Assembly: GCF_949287625.1 (NCBI RefSeq) | Contig: NZ_CASEGO010000045.1 | Location: 1 to 36,857, forward strand | Origin: an uncultured Brachyspira sp. | GTDB taxonomy: Bacteria; Spirochaetota; Brachyspiria; Brachyspirales; Brachyspiraceae | DNA length: 36,857 nucleotides | Reading direction: 5' to 3' | Part shown: positions 9,403 to 17,974 of the stretch, piece after piece | Layout: each line of letters opens with the position of its first letter | How positions within the stretch are numbered: position 1 is the first letter of the stretch | Program-made: the position numbers and the translations under genes | The notes under the pieces: model-generated | Seen by the model: the letters and a program-made list of their open reading frames with translations, nothing else | Database searches by the model: none | What the model was told of the DNA's origin: nothing

Positions 9403-9708
9403 GTATATACATAAACAACTATAATTTGTCAATTTTGAGTTATTGATAAATGTAATTATAAGTTATAAAATAGCATAAAGTATTATTAGTTATTAATAAA
9501 ATAAGTTTTAAATGTAAAATAAACAATTTATTTTTTATAATAATAGGTAATCAGCCGCATACCACTTCGGGTACTTCCTCACTTCGTTCGGTCGCGTTGA
9601 CATTTGATAAGTGTAGATATCACTGGCAGGAAGATGCCTGCGAAGCGTCACGAACGAAGATGGGGTAGAGCTAGGTGCAACAAACTTAAAAATTTTCAGC
9701 ATATATTA
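9403..9708 (+). repeat. Family-2 intergenic repeat, copy B
   Basis: Begins with GTATATACATAAACAACTAT (9403 onward), then TTTGTCAA, and ends near 9708 with ACTTAAAAATTTTCAGCATA. The same ends recur at 16211-16750, 24119-24370 and 36757-36857. The inner part (about 9545-9680) is far richer in G+C than the surroundings and contains small palindromes such as TTCGTTCG/CGAACGAA and GGCA-N6-TGCC. No ORF of note. It shares with the 24119 copy the motif GGTAATCAGCCGCA and CGTTGACATTTGATAAG. Confidence 0.8.
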
Positions 9709-9721
9709 TAATAATAAAATA

Positions 9722-9763
9722 TTACAAAAAAGACGAAGCATACAAATAATATACCTCGTCTTT
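9722..9763 (-). terminator. Terminator of the cyclophilin genes
   Basis: On the minus strand AAAGACGA (9763-9756) pairs with TCGTCTTT (9736-9729) followed by a T-run. It lies 28 nt after the stop of the first cyclophilin gene. Confidence 0.75.
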
Positions 9764-9790
9764 ATTTTTAGATAAAACTTTATAAGAAAA

Positions 9791-10279
9791 TTATTCTACT
9801 TCTTTTATATAAACTTTATTCATAGCAGAATTTTCCAAAGGATTATCATTATGATCTCTTTTTAAAGAAACTATCTTATCAGCAACATCCATTCCATTAA
9901 CAACATTTCCCCAAATTGTATACTGACCGTCCAAATGCGGAGCATCAGCTACACAGATAAAGAATTGAGAACCAGCACTGTCTGGGTGCTGACTTCTAGC
10001 CATAGAACATATTCCTCTTTTATGATGTTTATCACTAAACTCAGCAGGAATATTAAATCCAGGACCTCCAGTACCATGTAAATGTCTTTTTGCAGCATCT
10101 TTGCTTACAGGATCTCCGCCTTGTATCATAAAGTTAGGTATTACTCTATGAAATCTAATTCCATCATAAAAACCTTCTTTAGCAAGATTTTTTATAGCTT
10201 CTACATGCTTTGGTGCTAATTTTTCGTAGAATTCTATTTCTATAGTACCATAATCTGTTTCTATAAATAAATGTTCCAT
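9791..10279 (-). CDS. Peptidyl-prolyl cis-trans isomerase, cyclophilin type (cytoplasmic)
   Basis: A 162-residue cyclophilin that speeds X-Pro isomerisation during folding. Catalytic and binding landmarks are present: FHRVIPNFMIQGGDP (the active-site Arg and Phe), ARSQHPDSAGSQFFIC, and a LDGQYTIWG segment (family: LDGxxxxFG). No signal peptide, so cytoplasmic. An SD (AAAGGAAAG) lies before the ATG. It is a tandem paralogue of the exported cyclophilin immediately upstream (33 nt between them), and the pair is probably one transcript ending at the terminator at 9722-9763. Confidence 0.93.
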   Translation of the reverse strand: MEHLFIETDYGTIEIEFYEKLAPKHVEAIKNLAKEGFYDGIRFHRVIPNFMIQGGDPVSKDAAKRHLHGTGGPGFNIPAEFSDKHHKRGICSMARSQHPDSAGSQFFICVADAPHLDGQYTIWGNVVNGMDVADKIVSLKRDHNDNPLENSAMNKVYIKEVE

Positions 10280-10312
10280 TATACTTTCCTTTACTAAAAA
10301 AATTATAAAATA

Positions 10313-10888
10313 TTAATTAACTGTTTTTACATAAACCCTATTCATTCTAGCAGGTTCTATAGGGTTGTCATTAGCATCTCTTTTTAAAGCTGCTATTTTA
10401 TCAGCAACGTCCATTCCGCTTACAACTTCTCCCCAAACTGTATACTGACCATCTAAAAATGTACTGTCAGCTACACAGATAAAGAATTGAGAACCAGCAC
10501 TGTTAATACTCTGACTTCTTGCCATAGAACATATTCCTCTTCTATGAGAAACATCATTAAACTCAGCAGGTATAACAAAATTAGGACCTCCAGTACCATG
10601 CAAAGCTCTGTTAGGCTGTTTACTCAAAGGATCTCCTCCCTGAATCATAAAACCAGGTATAACTCTGTGAAAAAGAGTACCATTATAAAAACCTTCATTA
10701 GCAAGCTTTTTTATAGCTTCTACATGTTTTGGTGCTTTATCTGGAAAGAAAGCTATTTCTATAGTACCAAAATCCGTTTCAATAAATAAATGTTCTTTTG
10801 ATGTTTTAGGTTTCTGTGCTATAAGTACAGCTCCAAATACTGTAATACAAAACAGTGAAATAAGAATAATTTTTAACTTTTTACCCAA
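10313..10888 (-). CDS. Peptidyl-prolyl cis-trans isomerase, cyclophilin type (exported)
   Basis: A 191-residue cyclophilin with an N-terminal hydrophobic export segment (about residues 5-23, IILISLFCITVFGAVLIAQ), followed by the same fold as its neighbour: FHRVIPGFMIQGGDP, ARSQSINSAGSQFFIC, LDGQYTVWG. Probably a periplasmic or membrane-anchored foldase. No ATG is available in frame near the 5' end; a TTG at 10888 with AAGAGGT about 7 nt upstream is the best start. The mature part is highly similar to the neighbouring cytoplasmic copy, indicating tandem duplication with gain or loss of the signal sequence. Confidence 0.9.
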   Translation of the reverse strand: MGKKLKIILISLFCITVFGAVLIAQKPKTSKEHLFIETDFGTIEIAFFPDKAPKHVEAIKKLANEGFYNGTLFHRVIPGFMIQGGDPLSKQPNRALHGTGGPNFVIPAEFNDVSHRRGICSMARSQSINSAGSQFFICVADSTFLDGQYTVWGEVVSGMDVADKIAALKRDANDNPIEPARMNRVYVKTVN

Positions 10889-10972
10889 AATATGTACCTC
10901 TTAATTTATTTTTTACTATTAAACAATTAACCAATCATAATGATAATAGTAATTTTTTATATAATTTTTTTA

Positions 10973-12481
10973 TTAATTTTCAGAAGTATTATCTACTTGC
11001 TCATCTATAACTGAATTTTCTGTTTCTTCTGCTTGTTCCTGAACATCTTCTTCATCTTCTACAACAATTTCACCTTCTTTAACAGCTGATCTCTCTTCTG
11101 CTGTGATAGTATCTTCTTCTCCCTCAACTGCTGTTTCATCTTCTGTTACAGTTTCATCTGTCATTTCCTCTTCTGTTACAATTTCTTCATCAGCAGTTAC
11201 ATTTTCATCTGCTGTCATAGTTTCCTCTTCTGCTATTTCCTCATCTACTGCTGCATTTTCACCTGCTGTTTCTTCTTCTGCGGCAGTTTCTTCATTAACA
11301 GTTGTTTCAGGAGTTCTCTGATTATTTGTAGAGAAGTTTTTTATACTGCTGTAAGTTTGATTTGAGTCATAAGTACCTTCTCTAAGCTCACCTTTAAGGC
11401 TTGGTATAGTTAATATTTGTCCTGCTCTTATTACAGAAGGATCTTTAATTTTATCCTTATTGGCTTCATATATTTTTTTCCATAAATTACCATTACCGTA
11501 TATGAAGTCATAAGAAGCTATACGCCATAAAGAGTCAGTGTTAGTTTTTCTAGCCTGAACTGTATAATATTTAGGGAAAGCTCCGTCTGTTACTACAACC
11601 TCTTCATTATTATCGCCTGAAACACCCATTGAATTTACTAAACTGATAACATTTTTTGAATGCATTAAAGATTCTGAATAATTATTAGCTATCAAAGTTT
11701 CTCCAGCAGAAGATAAAGATTTTGAAGCTTCATTATATGTATTAGGTTTGCTTTCATTATAACCGTCTTTTTTAGCTTTATCCATAGCTTCCTGAGCTTT
11801 TGCATATTCTAAAGGAGCTTCTAATCTGTCAAGTATATTCATAGCATCTCTTGATTTTGTTAGAGAGTTTGTATAGTCATTACTTGCTAATAAGTTAGCA
11901 GATTCATCTCTTAAATTAGTTATTTGAGTATCATTAGCATCTCCGTTAGTTAATACTGATTCGCTAATTAGATATTCTCTTCTCAAATCTATAGCAAGTA
12001 CATTATAACCCAATTCTGATTTTTCAGCAGATTTATTATATTCAAGCATAGTATTTGTATAATCTGTACTGTTAGTAGCAGAATCAAACATATTATTTGC
12101 TGAATTAATATCATTAACTGATAAATTGTATAAGTTCATAGTAAGTTCATTAGTATCTCCGCCTACACCTTTAAATAAACTTAATTTTCTTTCAGCATCT
12201 CTCTGGCTATTTAAAACATATTCATAAACACCATATCTTGATATAATTTTATCTGAATACTCTTTACTTTGTCTTGAATATTCTATACTTTGATTATAAT
12301 CACCAGCATCATGTGCTTCTATCGCCATTTCTCTGTATCTTTGTGCCAATTTATAATCATCACTTTCTTTTATAGACAAAGGTAAATCAGCAGGAAGCTC
12401 CGGAGGAAGTACTAACTCTTCCTGAGCATACAATAAACATGATAATGATAAAGTAATAAATAAAAATAGTCCTTTTTTCAT
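10973..12481 (-). CDS. Exported LysM-domain protein with acidic C-terminal tail
   Basis: A 502-residue protein with a signal peptide (cleavage likely after LLYAQ, residue 20), a helical middle region with degenerate repeats of the type NDYTNSLTKSRDAM / NNYSESLMHSKNVI (about residues 40-290, TPR-like or coiled), a LysM domain at 305-360 (YYTVQARK...IRAGQILTIP), and a tail from about 390 made mostly of Glu, Thr, Ala, Val and Asp. LysM binds peptidoglycan, so it is probably wall-associated in the periplasm. It follows the helical lipoprotein gene by 52 nt and is likely its partner. GGAG lies 8 nt before the ATG. Function beyond wall binding is unknown. Confidence 0.82.
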   Translation of the reverse strand: MKKGLFLFITLSLSCLLYAQEELVLPPELPADLPLSIKESDDYKLAQRYREMAIEAHDAGDYNQSIEYSRQSKEYSDKIISRYGVYEYVLNSQRDAERKLSLFKGVGGDTNELTMNLYNLSVNDINSANNMFDSATNSTDYTNTMLEYNKSAEKSELGYNVLAIDLRREYLISESVLTNGDANDTQITNLRDESANLLASNDYTNSLTKSRDAMNILDRLEAPLEYAKAQEAMDKAKKDGYNESKPNTYNEASKSLSSAGETLIANNYSESLMHSKNVISLVNSMGVSGDNNEEVVVTDGAFPKYYTVQARKTNTDSLWRIASYDFIYGNGNLWKKIYEANKDKIKDPSVIRAGQILTIPSLKGELREGTYDSNQTYSSIKNFSTNNQRTPETTVNEETAAEEETAGENAAVDEEIAEEETMTADENVTADEEIVTEEEMTDETVTEDETAVEGEEDTITAEERSAVKEGEIVVEDEEDVQEQAEETENSVIDEQVDNTSEN

Positions 12482-12533
12482 TTTATAAACTCCAAAATAT
12501 TTTATAAAATATAAGTTATAATATTATTGTTTT

Positions 12534-13124
12534 TTATTTAGCAGATGTTTTCTCTAAGTCATCAACTTGTTTAATTTTTTCTGATGCCTCTTTTATTCCT
12601 TTTACACTTTCATCGTATCTTATTTTAGTTGTGAAGTATGCTTTATGATGGTATTTTTTAGCATTTAAGAAACAACTCACAGCTCCTTCATAATCATTAG
12701 TGCTTAAAGCTGATAAGGCATTTATATAATTAAGTTCAGCAAACTCATAATTATCTTTATCTACTCTATAGGCTTTTATTTCTTTAGAATAAACTCTATC
12801 CATAGATGTTTCTTCTTTTAGCACTTCGGCATACTGCGGCAAACCTTCGTTAAGTACTGTTTGATAACTATTTGATGCAGTAGTAAGAAGTTCTTTTACT
12901 TTCTCAGGCTCTTTATTTTCATCTATAAGAATTACAGCCTCTGAAAAATTTGCTTCAGCTATATCAAACTGTTCTTTGGAATAGTTCTGCAAATCATACC
13001 TAATAGCTTTTTCTCTTAAAGTAGAAGCATCTTTATACTCTTTTAAAGGCATAGTTTCTGAACAGGATATTACAAAAACTAAACTAAATAATAATGTTGT
13101 AGAAATATATTTTTTTAACTGCAT
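12534..13124 (-). CDS. Helical lipoprotein (DUF4398-like)
   Basis: A 196-residue lipoprotein: signal sequence with lipobox FVISC (Cys21), then an almost fully alpha-helical body with repeated short Tyr/Ala/Glu-rich units such as QFDIAEANFSEAV and YEFAELNYINAL. The pattern fits the DUF4398/TPR-like lipoproteins that often precede LysM or OmpA-like genes in spirochaetes. It is the first gene of a two-gene unit with the LysM protein, whose middle region uses similar helical units. SD GGAG before the ATG. A promoter-like TTGACT and TATAAT occur upstream (13196-13171) but with only 14-bp spacing, so I do not list it separately. Confidence 0.7.
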   Translation of the reverse strand: MQLKKYISTTLLFSLVFVISCSETMPLKEYKDASTLREKAIRYDLQNYSKEQFDIAEANFSEAVILIDENKEPEKVKELLTTASNSYQTVLNEGLPQYAEVLKEETSMDRVYSKEIKAYRVDKDNYEFAELNYINALSALSTNDYEGAVSCFLNAKKYHHKAYFTTKIRYDESVKGIKEASEKIKQVDDLEKTSAK

Positions 13125-13254
13125 AATTACTCCAAACTATTTTCATAAAAAAACTATAATATACTTTTATATTATACTACTAATTGTAAAAGTCAATACT
13201 TACTTACAAATTTATATTATTATAGTAAAACTATTTTTTATATTCAAATTTATT

Positions 13255-13296
13255 TAAAAATAAAAAAGCAGGATAATAATAAAATATTACCCTGCC
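13255..13296 (-). terminator. Terminator of the META lipoprotein gene
   Basis: GCAGGGTAATAT / ATTATTATCCTGC-type stem (arms at 13291-13295 and 13268-13272 plus A/T extension) followed on the minus strand by TTTTTTATTTTTA. It starts 20 nt after the stop codon. Confidence 0.75.
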
Positions 13297-13315
13297 AATT
13301 AAGTTTCAATAATTA

Positions 13316-13792
13316 TTAATTGTTAGTATCAGCAGTTGGAATTGTTCCTTTAAAAGTATAAACCAAATTTGTACCTGAAGCTGTAGTTATAGTTAATACA
13401 TCTCCATTTAAAGAAATAGTATTTGCTCCGTTTAATATCTGTAAATATTCATTTTCTACAGCCATATCCTCTTCAGGTCCTGCCATTTTAGTAGAAGCTA
13501 AAGCAGTTAATGCAATTTTTTCTCCATCTAAAGAGAACTCTGTAGTATAGCTATTAACAGCTGATTTTCCGCCTAACATATTAGTTGCTGGAAAAGCTAT
13601 AGTAACTTCTTTTCCTTCATACATGTTAGTAAGAGAAAATTCTTTACCTACTAGATCATCAACTATAATTACAGCTGCTGTTATAGCTGTATCAGTAGGT
13701 GCATTAGATGATGTATCAGTTTTATTTCCTGAACATGATACTGCAAAGATTGTTCCCGTAATTACGAGAACTAGTGACAATAATTTTTTCAT
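13316..13792 (-). CDS. META-domain (HslJ-like) lipoprotein
   Basis: A 158-residue lipoprotein with lipobox AVSC (Cys20), a short Ser/Thr/Ala linker, and one META domain: LVGKEFSLTNMY, then MLGGKSAVNSY in place of the usual G-x-x-G-C-N, LTALASTKMAGPEEDM, and EYLQILNG...LTITTASG. META/HslJ domains are small envelope proteins, in some bacteria linked to heat shock or to motility; the biochemical role is unknown. Transcribed alone: its own SD (GAGGAAAA) and a terminator directly after it. Confidence 0.78.
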   Translation of the reverse strand: MKKLLSLVLVITGTIFAVSCSGNKTDTSSNAPTDTAITAAVIIVDDLVGKEFSLTNMYEGKEVTIAFPATNMLGGKSAVNSYTTEFSLDGEKIALTALASTKMAGPEEDMAVENEYLQILNGANTISLNGDVLTITTASGTNLVYTFKGTIPTADTNN

Positions 13793-13934
13793 TCTATTTT
13801 CCTCAAAATTAAAATTTTAGAAAATATTATAATATAATTAAATTTAATTATCAATGTTATGAATAGTAATAATTGTAAAAAATACTAATATTTTTTGTAA
13901 AAACATTTAAATAATCAATTAAAATCAATAATAT

Positions 13935-14369
13935 TTATCTTGCCCCTGCGTTTTTTAATATAGATACTATCTCTTTATGATTTCTTTCAGATGCATAATT
14001 TAATGCACTCTTGCCATATTTATCCTTAATATTAATATCAGCACCAGCTTTTACCAATATACGTACTATTTTTACATGACCTCTGGAAGAAGCTCTGCTC
14101 AATGCTGTTCTGTTTCTAATATTTCCTGCATTAAGATTAACTTTTTTATCAATCAAAACCTGAACTACCTCTGTTAATCCTTCTTCTGCAGCTTCTATTA
14201 ATGGAGTTTCACCCATTCTATCTTTAATATTAATATCAGCTCCTGAGTTTATTAATTCTATTGCTTTTTTTACATCTCTTCTCTCTAAAGCCTCCATTAA
14301 TGGCGAAGCATACTGTCTGGCAAATAAACTTACACTAAAAATCATCATAAAAATAATTATGTTTCTCAT
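13935..14369 (-). CDS. Exported ankyrin-repeat protein
   Basis: A 144-residue protein with a signal peptide (MRNIIIFMMIFSVSLFA) and about four ankyrin repeats of the form GADINIKDRMGETPLIEAAEEG, NRTALSRASSRGH, KSALNYASERNHKEIV. The repeats fill the mature chain, so it is a pure binding module, probably periplasmic. It is one of three ankyrin genes in this window; ankyrin expansion is typical of Brachyspira. Partner unknown. Confidence 0.88.
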   Translation of the reverse strand: MRNIIIFMMIFSVSLFARQYASPLMEALERRDVKKAIELINSGADINIKDRMGETPLIEAAEEGLTEVVQVLIDKKVNLNAGNIRNRTALSRASSRGHVKIVRILVKAGADINIKDKYGKSALNYASERNHKEIVSILKNAGAR

Positions 14370-14514
14370 AAAAAATCTCCAATTTATAAAATAATTATAC
14401 TTTTAAAAAAGAGTATAACAAAAAAATAATAATTGTCAATTTTTTGTAAATAAATATATATTAATTTTACAATAAAAAATAATAAACTTAACTTAAAATA
14501 TTAATATTTTTAAG

Positions 14515-16050
14515 CTATTGAAATTTTACTCTAACCGTATTATCTATATAACTGCTGTCTATAGTTCCAAGAGCTTTAATTTTTGATATCATATCATCTC
14601 TGCAGTCTTTACCTGTCATATTAATATTATTTCCTTTCTGAGCTATAGAATTGCCGTTTTCATCAACATAGCTTCCTCCGCTGTATATATATGTTGATAA
14701 AGCCGCTCTGTAAGATTGAGCCTCATTGATAGGTGTACCATTTAATTTAGCCGATATTAAATCTCCGCTGCTAGAGTATAAAACTTCCATTCCTCTTGAC
14801 ATTTGTAAAAATCCGCCTCCTGAGTTTGTAGGAATTACTGTGCTGTTCTTACAAGATATTTTAAGCAGATCAAGTATATCTTTTCCAGTTAATGAAACTA
14901 ATATTACCTCATTATCAAATGATGAAACAGTCATTATATTTGCTAATGTTATATCTCCTTTACTAAATCCAGCCCTGATGCCTCCTGAGTTTATAAAAAC
15001 TATATCTGCTTTATCGCCTTCCTGATTGGAATCTAGTATCAAATCACAAACAAAGTTTCCTAAAGCTGTAGACTGCTGTCTTATTGTCATGACATCATAA
15101 GTAAAATCTTCAGACAATGTACCTATTTTTACATTAGATTCCTGTTCAACTTGAGCTTTCATTTCATTAATTAAAGCAAGCATATCAGCATCTTGTTCTA
15201 TTGTTTCATCCATTGCAACTAATTTATAATTAAATCCTGAAATATTTCCATTATAAGCATTTAAATTTATATTTCCTAAATACTGTCCGTAACAGCCTGC
15301 CTGCACTATAGGAGTACCATTAACAGTTTGAGGTTTTTCCATCACCGTATGAGTATGTCCTCCTATTATAATATTAAAAGTATTAGGTATAGCATTGGCA
15401 ATTTCTACATCAATGTTATATCCTGCATGACTTAGAAGTATTGTTGCATCATTAGTTGTGTTTAAAGGAATTTCTGAGATGAATTTTTTTAATGATTCTA
15501 TTTCATCTTCAAATACTAAATTTTGAGTGTATTGAGGATTGTATCCTGAGTTTTTTACTGTTACTCCTACTACAGCAATTTTGATTCCATTGATATTTGT
15601 AACCATATAAGGCTTTGCATAATAACTATTATTATTTTTTATATTTACTGAAAGAGTAGGGAAGTCTCTATCTTTCATTATTTGATTAAAATTATCTAAT
15701 CCGTAATCTATAAAATGATTTCCTACTGCTGCTGCACCTACTCCGAGTTTATTCATAATTTTTATTTCATCATCACCTTTGAAAACTGTTGAATAAATAC
15801 TTCCAGTAATTGTATCACCAGCATGAAGAACTAAAACATTATTATTAGTAGATCTTACCTGTTTTATATATGATGCTCTTCGGGCTGCTCCGTACTTTCC
15901 ATTTTCTTCTTCATCTTTTCCATGAGTATCATTCATATGTATTATAACAAGATCTCCAGATACATTTTCTTTTGGAGTTAATGTATTATTTCTGCATGAT
16001 AAAATTATCATTAAAACAAAAATAAAAATATAATAAATTTTTTTCATCAT
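14515..16050 (-). CDS. 5'-nucleotidase-family lipoprotein (UshA-like)
   Basis: A metallophosphoesterase plus 5'-nucleotidase C-terminal domain protein, about 511 residues. Metal and catalytic motifs are in order: IIHMNDTHG, LHAGDTITG, GNHFIDYG (family: GNHE), LLSHAGY, GGHTHT. The C-terminal domain has QSTALGNFVCDLIL and FINSGGIRAGF. Lipobox IILSC puts it on the cell envelope, where it would release phosphate from nucleotides so that nucleosides can be taken up. The frame is open to 16101, but the -35 box covers that region and AAGGA sits right before the tandem ATG ATG at 16050/16047, so I start it there. Confidence 0.9.
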   Translation of the reverse strand: MMKKIYYIFIFVLMIILSCRNNTLTPKENVSGDLVIIHMNDTHGKDEEENGKYGAARRASYIKQVRSTNNNVLVLHAGDTITGSIYSTVFKGDDEIKIMNKLGVGAAAVGNHFIDYGLDNFNQIMKDRDFPTLSVNIKNNNSYYAKPYMVTNINGIKIAVVGVTVKNSGYNPQYTQNLVFEDEIESLKKFISEIPLNTTNDATILLSHAGYNIDVEIANAIPNTFNIIIGGHTHTVMEKPQTVNGTPIVQAGCYGQYLGNINLNAYNGNISGFNYKLVAMDETIEQDADMLALINEMKAQVEQESNVKIGTLSEDFTYDVMTIRQQSTALGNFVCDLILDSNQEGDKADIVFINSGGIRAGFSKGDITLANIMTVSSFDNEVILVSLTGKDILDLLKISCKNSTVIPTNSGGGFLQMSRGMEVLYSSSGDLISAKLNGTPINEAQSYRAALSTYIYSGGSYVDENGNSIAQKGNNINMTGKDCRDDMISKIKALGTIDSSYIDNTVRVKFQ

Positions 16051-16074
16051 AATTATCCTTATTAAAAATATGAT

Positions 16075-16101
16075 ATTATATTTATATAATACATTTGTCA
16101 A
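16075..16101 (-). promoter_or_regulatory. Promoter of the 5'-nucleotidase gene
   Basis: Perfect TTGACA (16101-16096); overlapping -10 candidates TATAAT (16080-16075, 15-bp spacer) or TAATAT (16078-16073, 17-bp spacer). It supports the downstream translation start at 16050. Confidence 0.55.
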
Positions 16102-16174
16102 TGTGTATTTTATAGTAAATACAAAACATATACACTTGAGAACTCTCTATCATGTTTGTTCTATAGCATTCATA

Positions 16175-16210
16175 TATTATCAAAATGTAACAATATGTTC
16201 GGCTGATTAA
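16175..16210 (-). repeat. Degenerate fragment of a family-2 core
   Basis: TTATCAAAATGTAAC...TTCGGCTGATTA resembles, in reverse, the core of the 24119 copy (CGGCTGATTA preceded by TATCAAATGTCAAC). It directly precedes the end of the family-2 element at 16211, so this spacer has been built up by more than one insertion or rearrangement. Confidence 0.5.
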
Positions 16211-16750
16211 ATATACTGAAAATTTTTAAGTTTGTCAATTTTTTTATTCAACTTTTGGCGAAGCCCAACACACACCATACTTAACAGTACTTCCTGAGGT
16301 CGCAGGCGGACAGCGTCAAAGTTTTTGCCAAAGGCACGCTTCGCGAAAAACGCAATTACTAGAACTTTATACTTTAAAGATATATATTAGACTTGTTTCA
16401 AAACTACTTGACAAAGTTAATTATGAAAATTATTTAATTTTAAAACTACAAATATAATGTTTTACATGTTGTGTAAATTAGTCTGGGGCACGACTGTGTG
16501 CTTCGCAGCAAAGCCCCAACTATAACTAAAAAAATACTAAATAAAAAAACTAAGTATTAATAAATTTAGTTTTGAAACAAGTCTATTAAATGTATGGTAA
16601 TACCTGAAATTAGAGCTAAAAATGCAGTCTTTTCGCCTGCTTATGGAATGCAGATCGGGCACAACTGTGTGCTTCGCAGGGCTAGTACCCGAAAATAATA
16701 AAAATATAAAAACTAATTTTGACAAACTATAGTTGTTTAGGTATATACTA
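16211..16750 (-). repeat. Family-2 intergenic repeat, copy A, interrupted by a family-1 element
   Basis: One end, ATATACTGAAAATTTTTAAG at 16211, and the other, ACTATAGTTGTTTAGGTATA ending near 16750, are the two family-2 termini in the correct relative orientation (reverse of the 9403 copy). Between them lies the complete 198-bp family-1 MITE at 16388-16585. Two GC-rich islands flank the insertion (about 16250-16350 and 16656-16691). The second island holds the shared core GCACAACTGTGTGCTTCGCA. No gene is present in this 750-bp gap. Confidence 0.7.
16388..16585 (+). mobile_element. Family-1 MITE-like element, copy A (198 bp)
   Basis: Bounded by a perfect 18-bp terminal inverted repeat, TAGACTTGTTTCAAAACT (16388-16405) and AGTTTTGAAACAAGTCTA (16568-16585). 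No coding capacity. The outermost TA on both sides may be a TA target duplication. The centre carries a GC-rich core bracketed by GGGG (16485-16488) and CCCC (16514-16517). Homologous copies: 27994-28288 (inverted, with an extra internal segment of about 97 bp) and 31590-31785 (left-truncated). Confidence 0.85.
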
Positions 16751-16856
16751 AAAATATTAAAAAACTTATAATCAGTTATATTCAGCTGCTATATAAAAGG
16801 TTTTATATTTATATATCTATTATTAATAAGAAAAATATAAAAATGATTTAATAGAA

Positions 16857-17927
16857 CTATTTATATATTTCATAAAAATTGTCATATTCTATATCATTTT
16901 CTTTTAATATATTAGTTAATTTATCTTTTAAATGTATTTCACTTTCCCAAGACATTCCGCATCCTGCTGATATTTCGCTTGGTATTGATATTATTTTTCC
17001 AAGAAGCTCATTAGTTTCAGACATAATATTTTTAAATGATTTTTCAGCCCTCATAACATCTGTTGTTGTATTAAAAGTTATTATTAATCTTTTGTCTTTT
17101 ATATCTTCTTTTTTTTCTGTATTAGAAGAGTTTTGTTTTATTTTATTTTTATTAGAGGCATTTTTTTCAAAACCAATAATAGCAGCCCCTATAGCACCTG
17201 CATATTGTCCTCTGCTGTCTGTAATAACTTTTCCGCCTAATGTTTTCTCTAAAGTTTTTATTAAATAATCAAATACACATAATCCTCCTGTAAGAAAGTA
17301 CGTATCATCTTTAAACTTTCCGCAAAGAGAAGCAACTTTATTTGCAACAGAGTTTACTATTGCATATGCTATTTCATTTTTCTGTTTTCCGCTTGCTTTA
17401 AGGCTTATAACTTCTGTTTCTGCAAATACTGCACACATAGAACTTATAACAACATCTGTATCATTACATTTTTCAGCCTCTTCAAGAAGGGCAGGTATAG
17501 AACAGCCCAAAGAGTTTGCCATTAATTCTATGAATCTTCCAGTACCAGCTGAGCATTTATCATTCATAATAAAATTATCAACTTTTCCGTTTTTTATGCT
17601 TATTATTTTTGTATCCTGTCCGCCTATATCAATTAAAGTTCCGTTTAAATTATTGAATAAAAAATTAGCACCTTTGGCATGACAAGTAATTTCAGTTACA
17701 GTTTTATTTGCATATTCTATTGATACTCTTCCGTAACCTGTACCAGTAAAATATGAATTCTCTTTATTTATATTTTTTTCTTTAAGCATTTCTAATATTT
17801 TTGAAGCAGCTTCTACACCAGACCAGCCTGTAGGAATCATAAATAATTCTGTCAAATCATTTTTTTCATCGTCAAAAACAGCCACTTTTGAAGCAGTTGA
17901 TCCTATATCTATACCAATATAATACAT
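16857..17927 (-). CDS. 2-hydroxyacyl-CoA dehydratase/double-cubane reductase activator fused to a DUF3343-like domain
   Basis: Residues 1-255 are an ASKHA-fold ATPase of the BadF/HgdC/YjiL family: GIDIGSTASKV phosphate loop, LIDIGGQDTK, and the two Cys that bridge a [4Fe-4S] cluster in the homodimer (Cys125 in NDKCSAGTGR, Cys165 in SSMCAVFAETEV). Such activators drive ATP-dependent electron transfer to a partner reductase. After a Lys/Asn linker (256-278), residues 279-356 match the DUF3343 type: RLIITFNTTTDVMRAEK, IPSEISAGCGMSW with Cys323, a family discussed as a possible sulfur/selenium carrier. Last gene of the reductase-desulfurase block, 47 nt after the desulfurase. The fusion is the odd feature. 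Confidence 0.85.
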   Translation of the reverse strand: MYYIGIDIGSTASKVAVFDDEKNDLTELFMIPTGWSGVEAASKILEMLKEKNINKENSYFTGTGYGRVSIEYANKTVTEITCHAKGANFLFNNLNGTLIDIGGQDTKIISIKNGKVDNFIMNDKCSAGTGRFIELMANSLGCSIPALLEEAEKCNDTDVVISSMCAVFAETEVISLKASGKQKNEIAYAIVNSVANKVASLCGKFKDDTYFLTGGLCVFDYLIKTLEKTLGGKVITDSRGQYAGAIGAAIIGFEKNASNKNKIKQNSSNTEKKEDIKDKRLIITFNTTTDVMRAEKSFKNIMSETNELLGKIISIPSEISAGCGMSWESEIHLKDKLTNILKENDIEYDNFYEIYK

Positions 17928-17974
17928 TTTATTTTTCCTTTATCTTTTATTTATTAATATTTTTTATTACAAAT

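Noticed and set aside
9545..9690. GC-rich island as a tRNA or structured RNA gene
   Set aside because: No cloverleaf or T-loop signature (GTTCRA context); the sequence is shared with other family-2 repeats and varies strongly in length.
11103..11321. Ser/Val-rich + strand ORF opposite the LysM gene tail
   Set aside because: It is the antisense reading of the Glu/Thr-rich acidic tail; no start signals and composition explained by the real gene.
13171..13196. Promoter for the helical lipoprotein/LysM unit
   Set aside because: TTGACT and TATAAT are present but only 14 bp apart, too short for a normal sigma-70 promoter; left as unproven.
16537..16725. - strand 62-codon ORF across the repeats
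   Set aside because: Runs through the right end of the family-1 MITE and the family-2 core; not conserved between copies.
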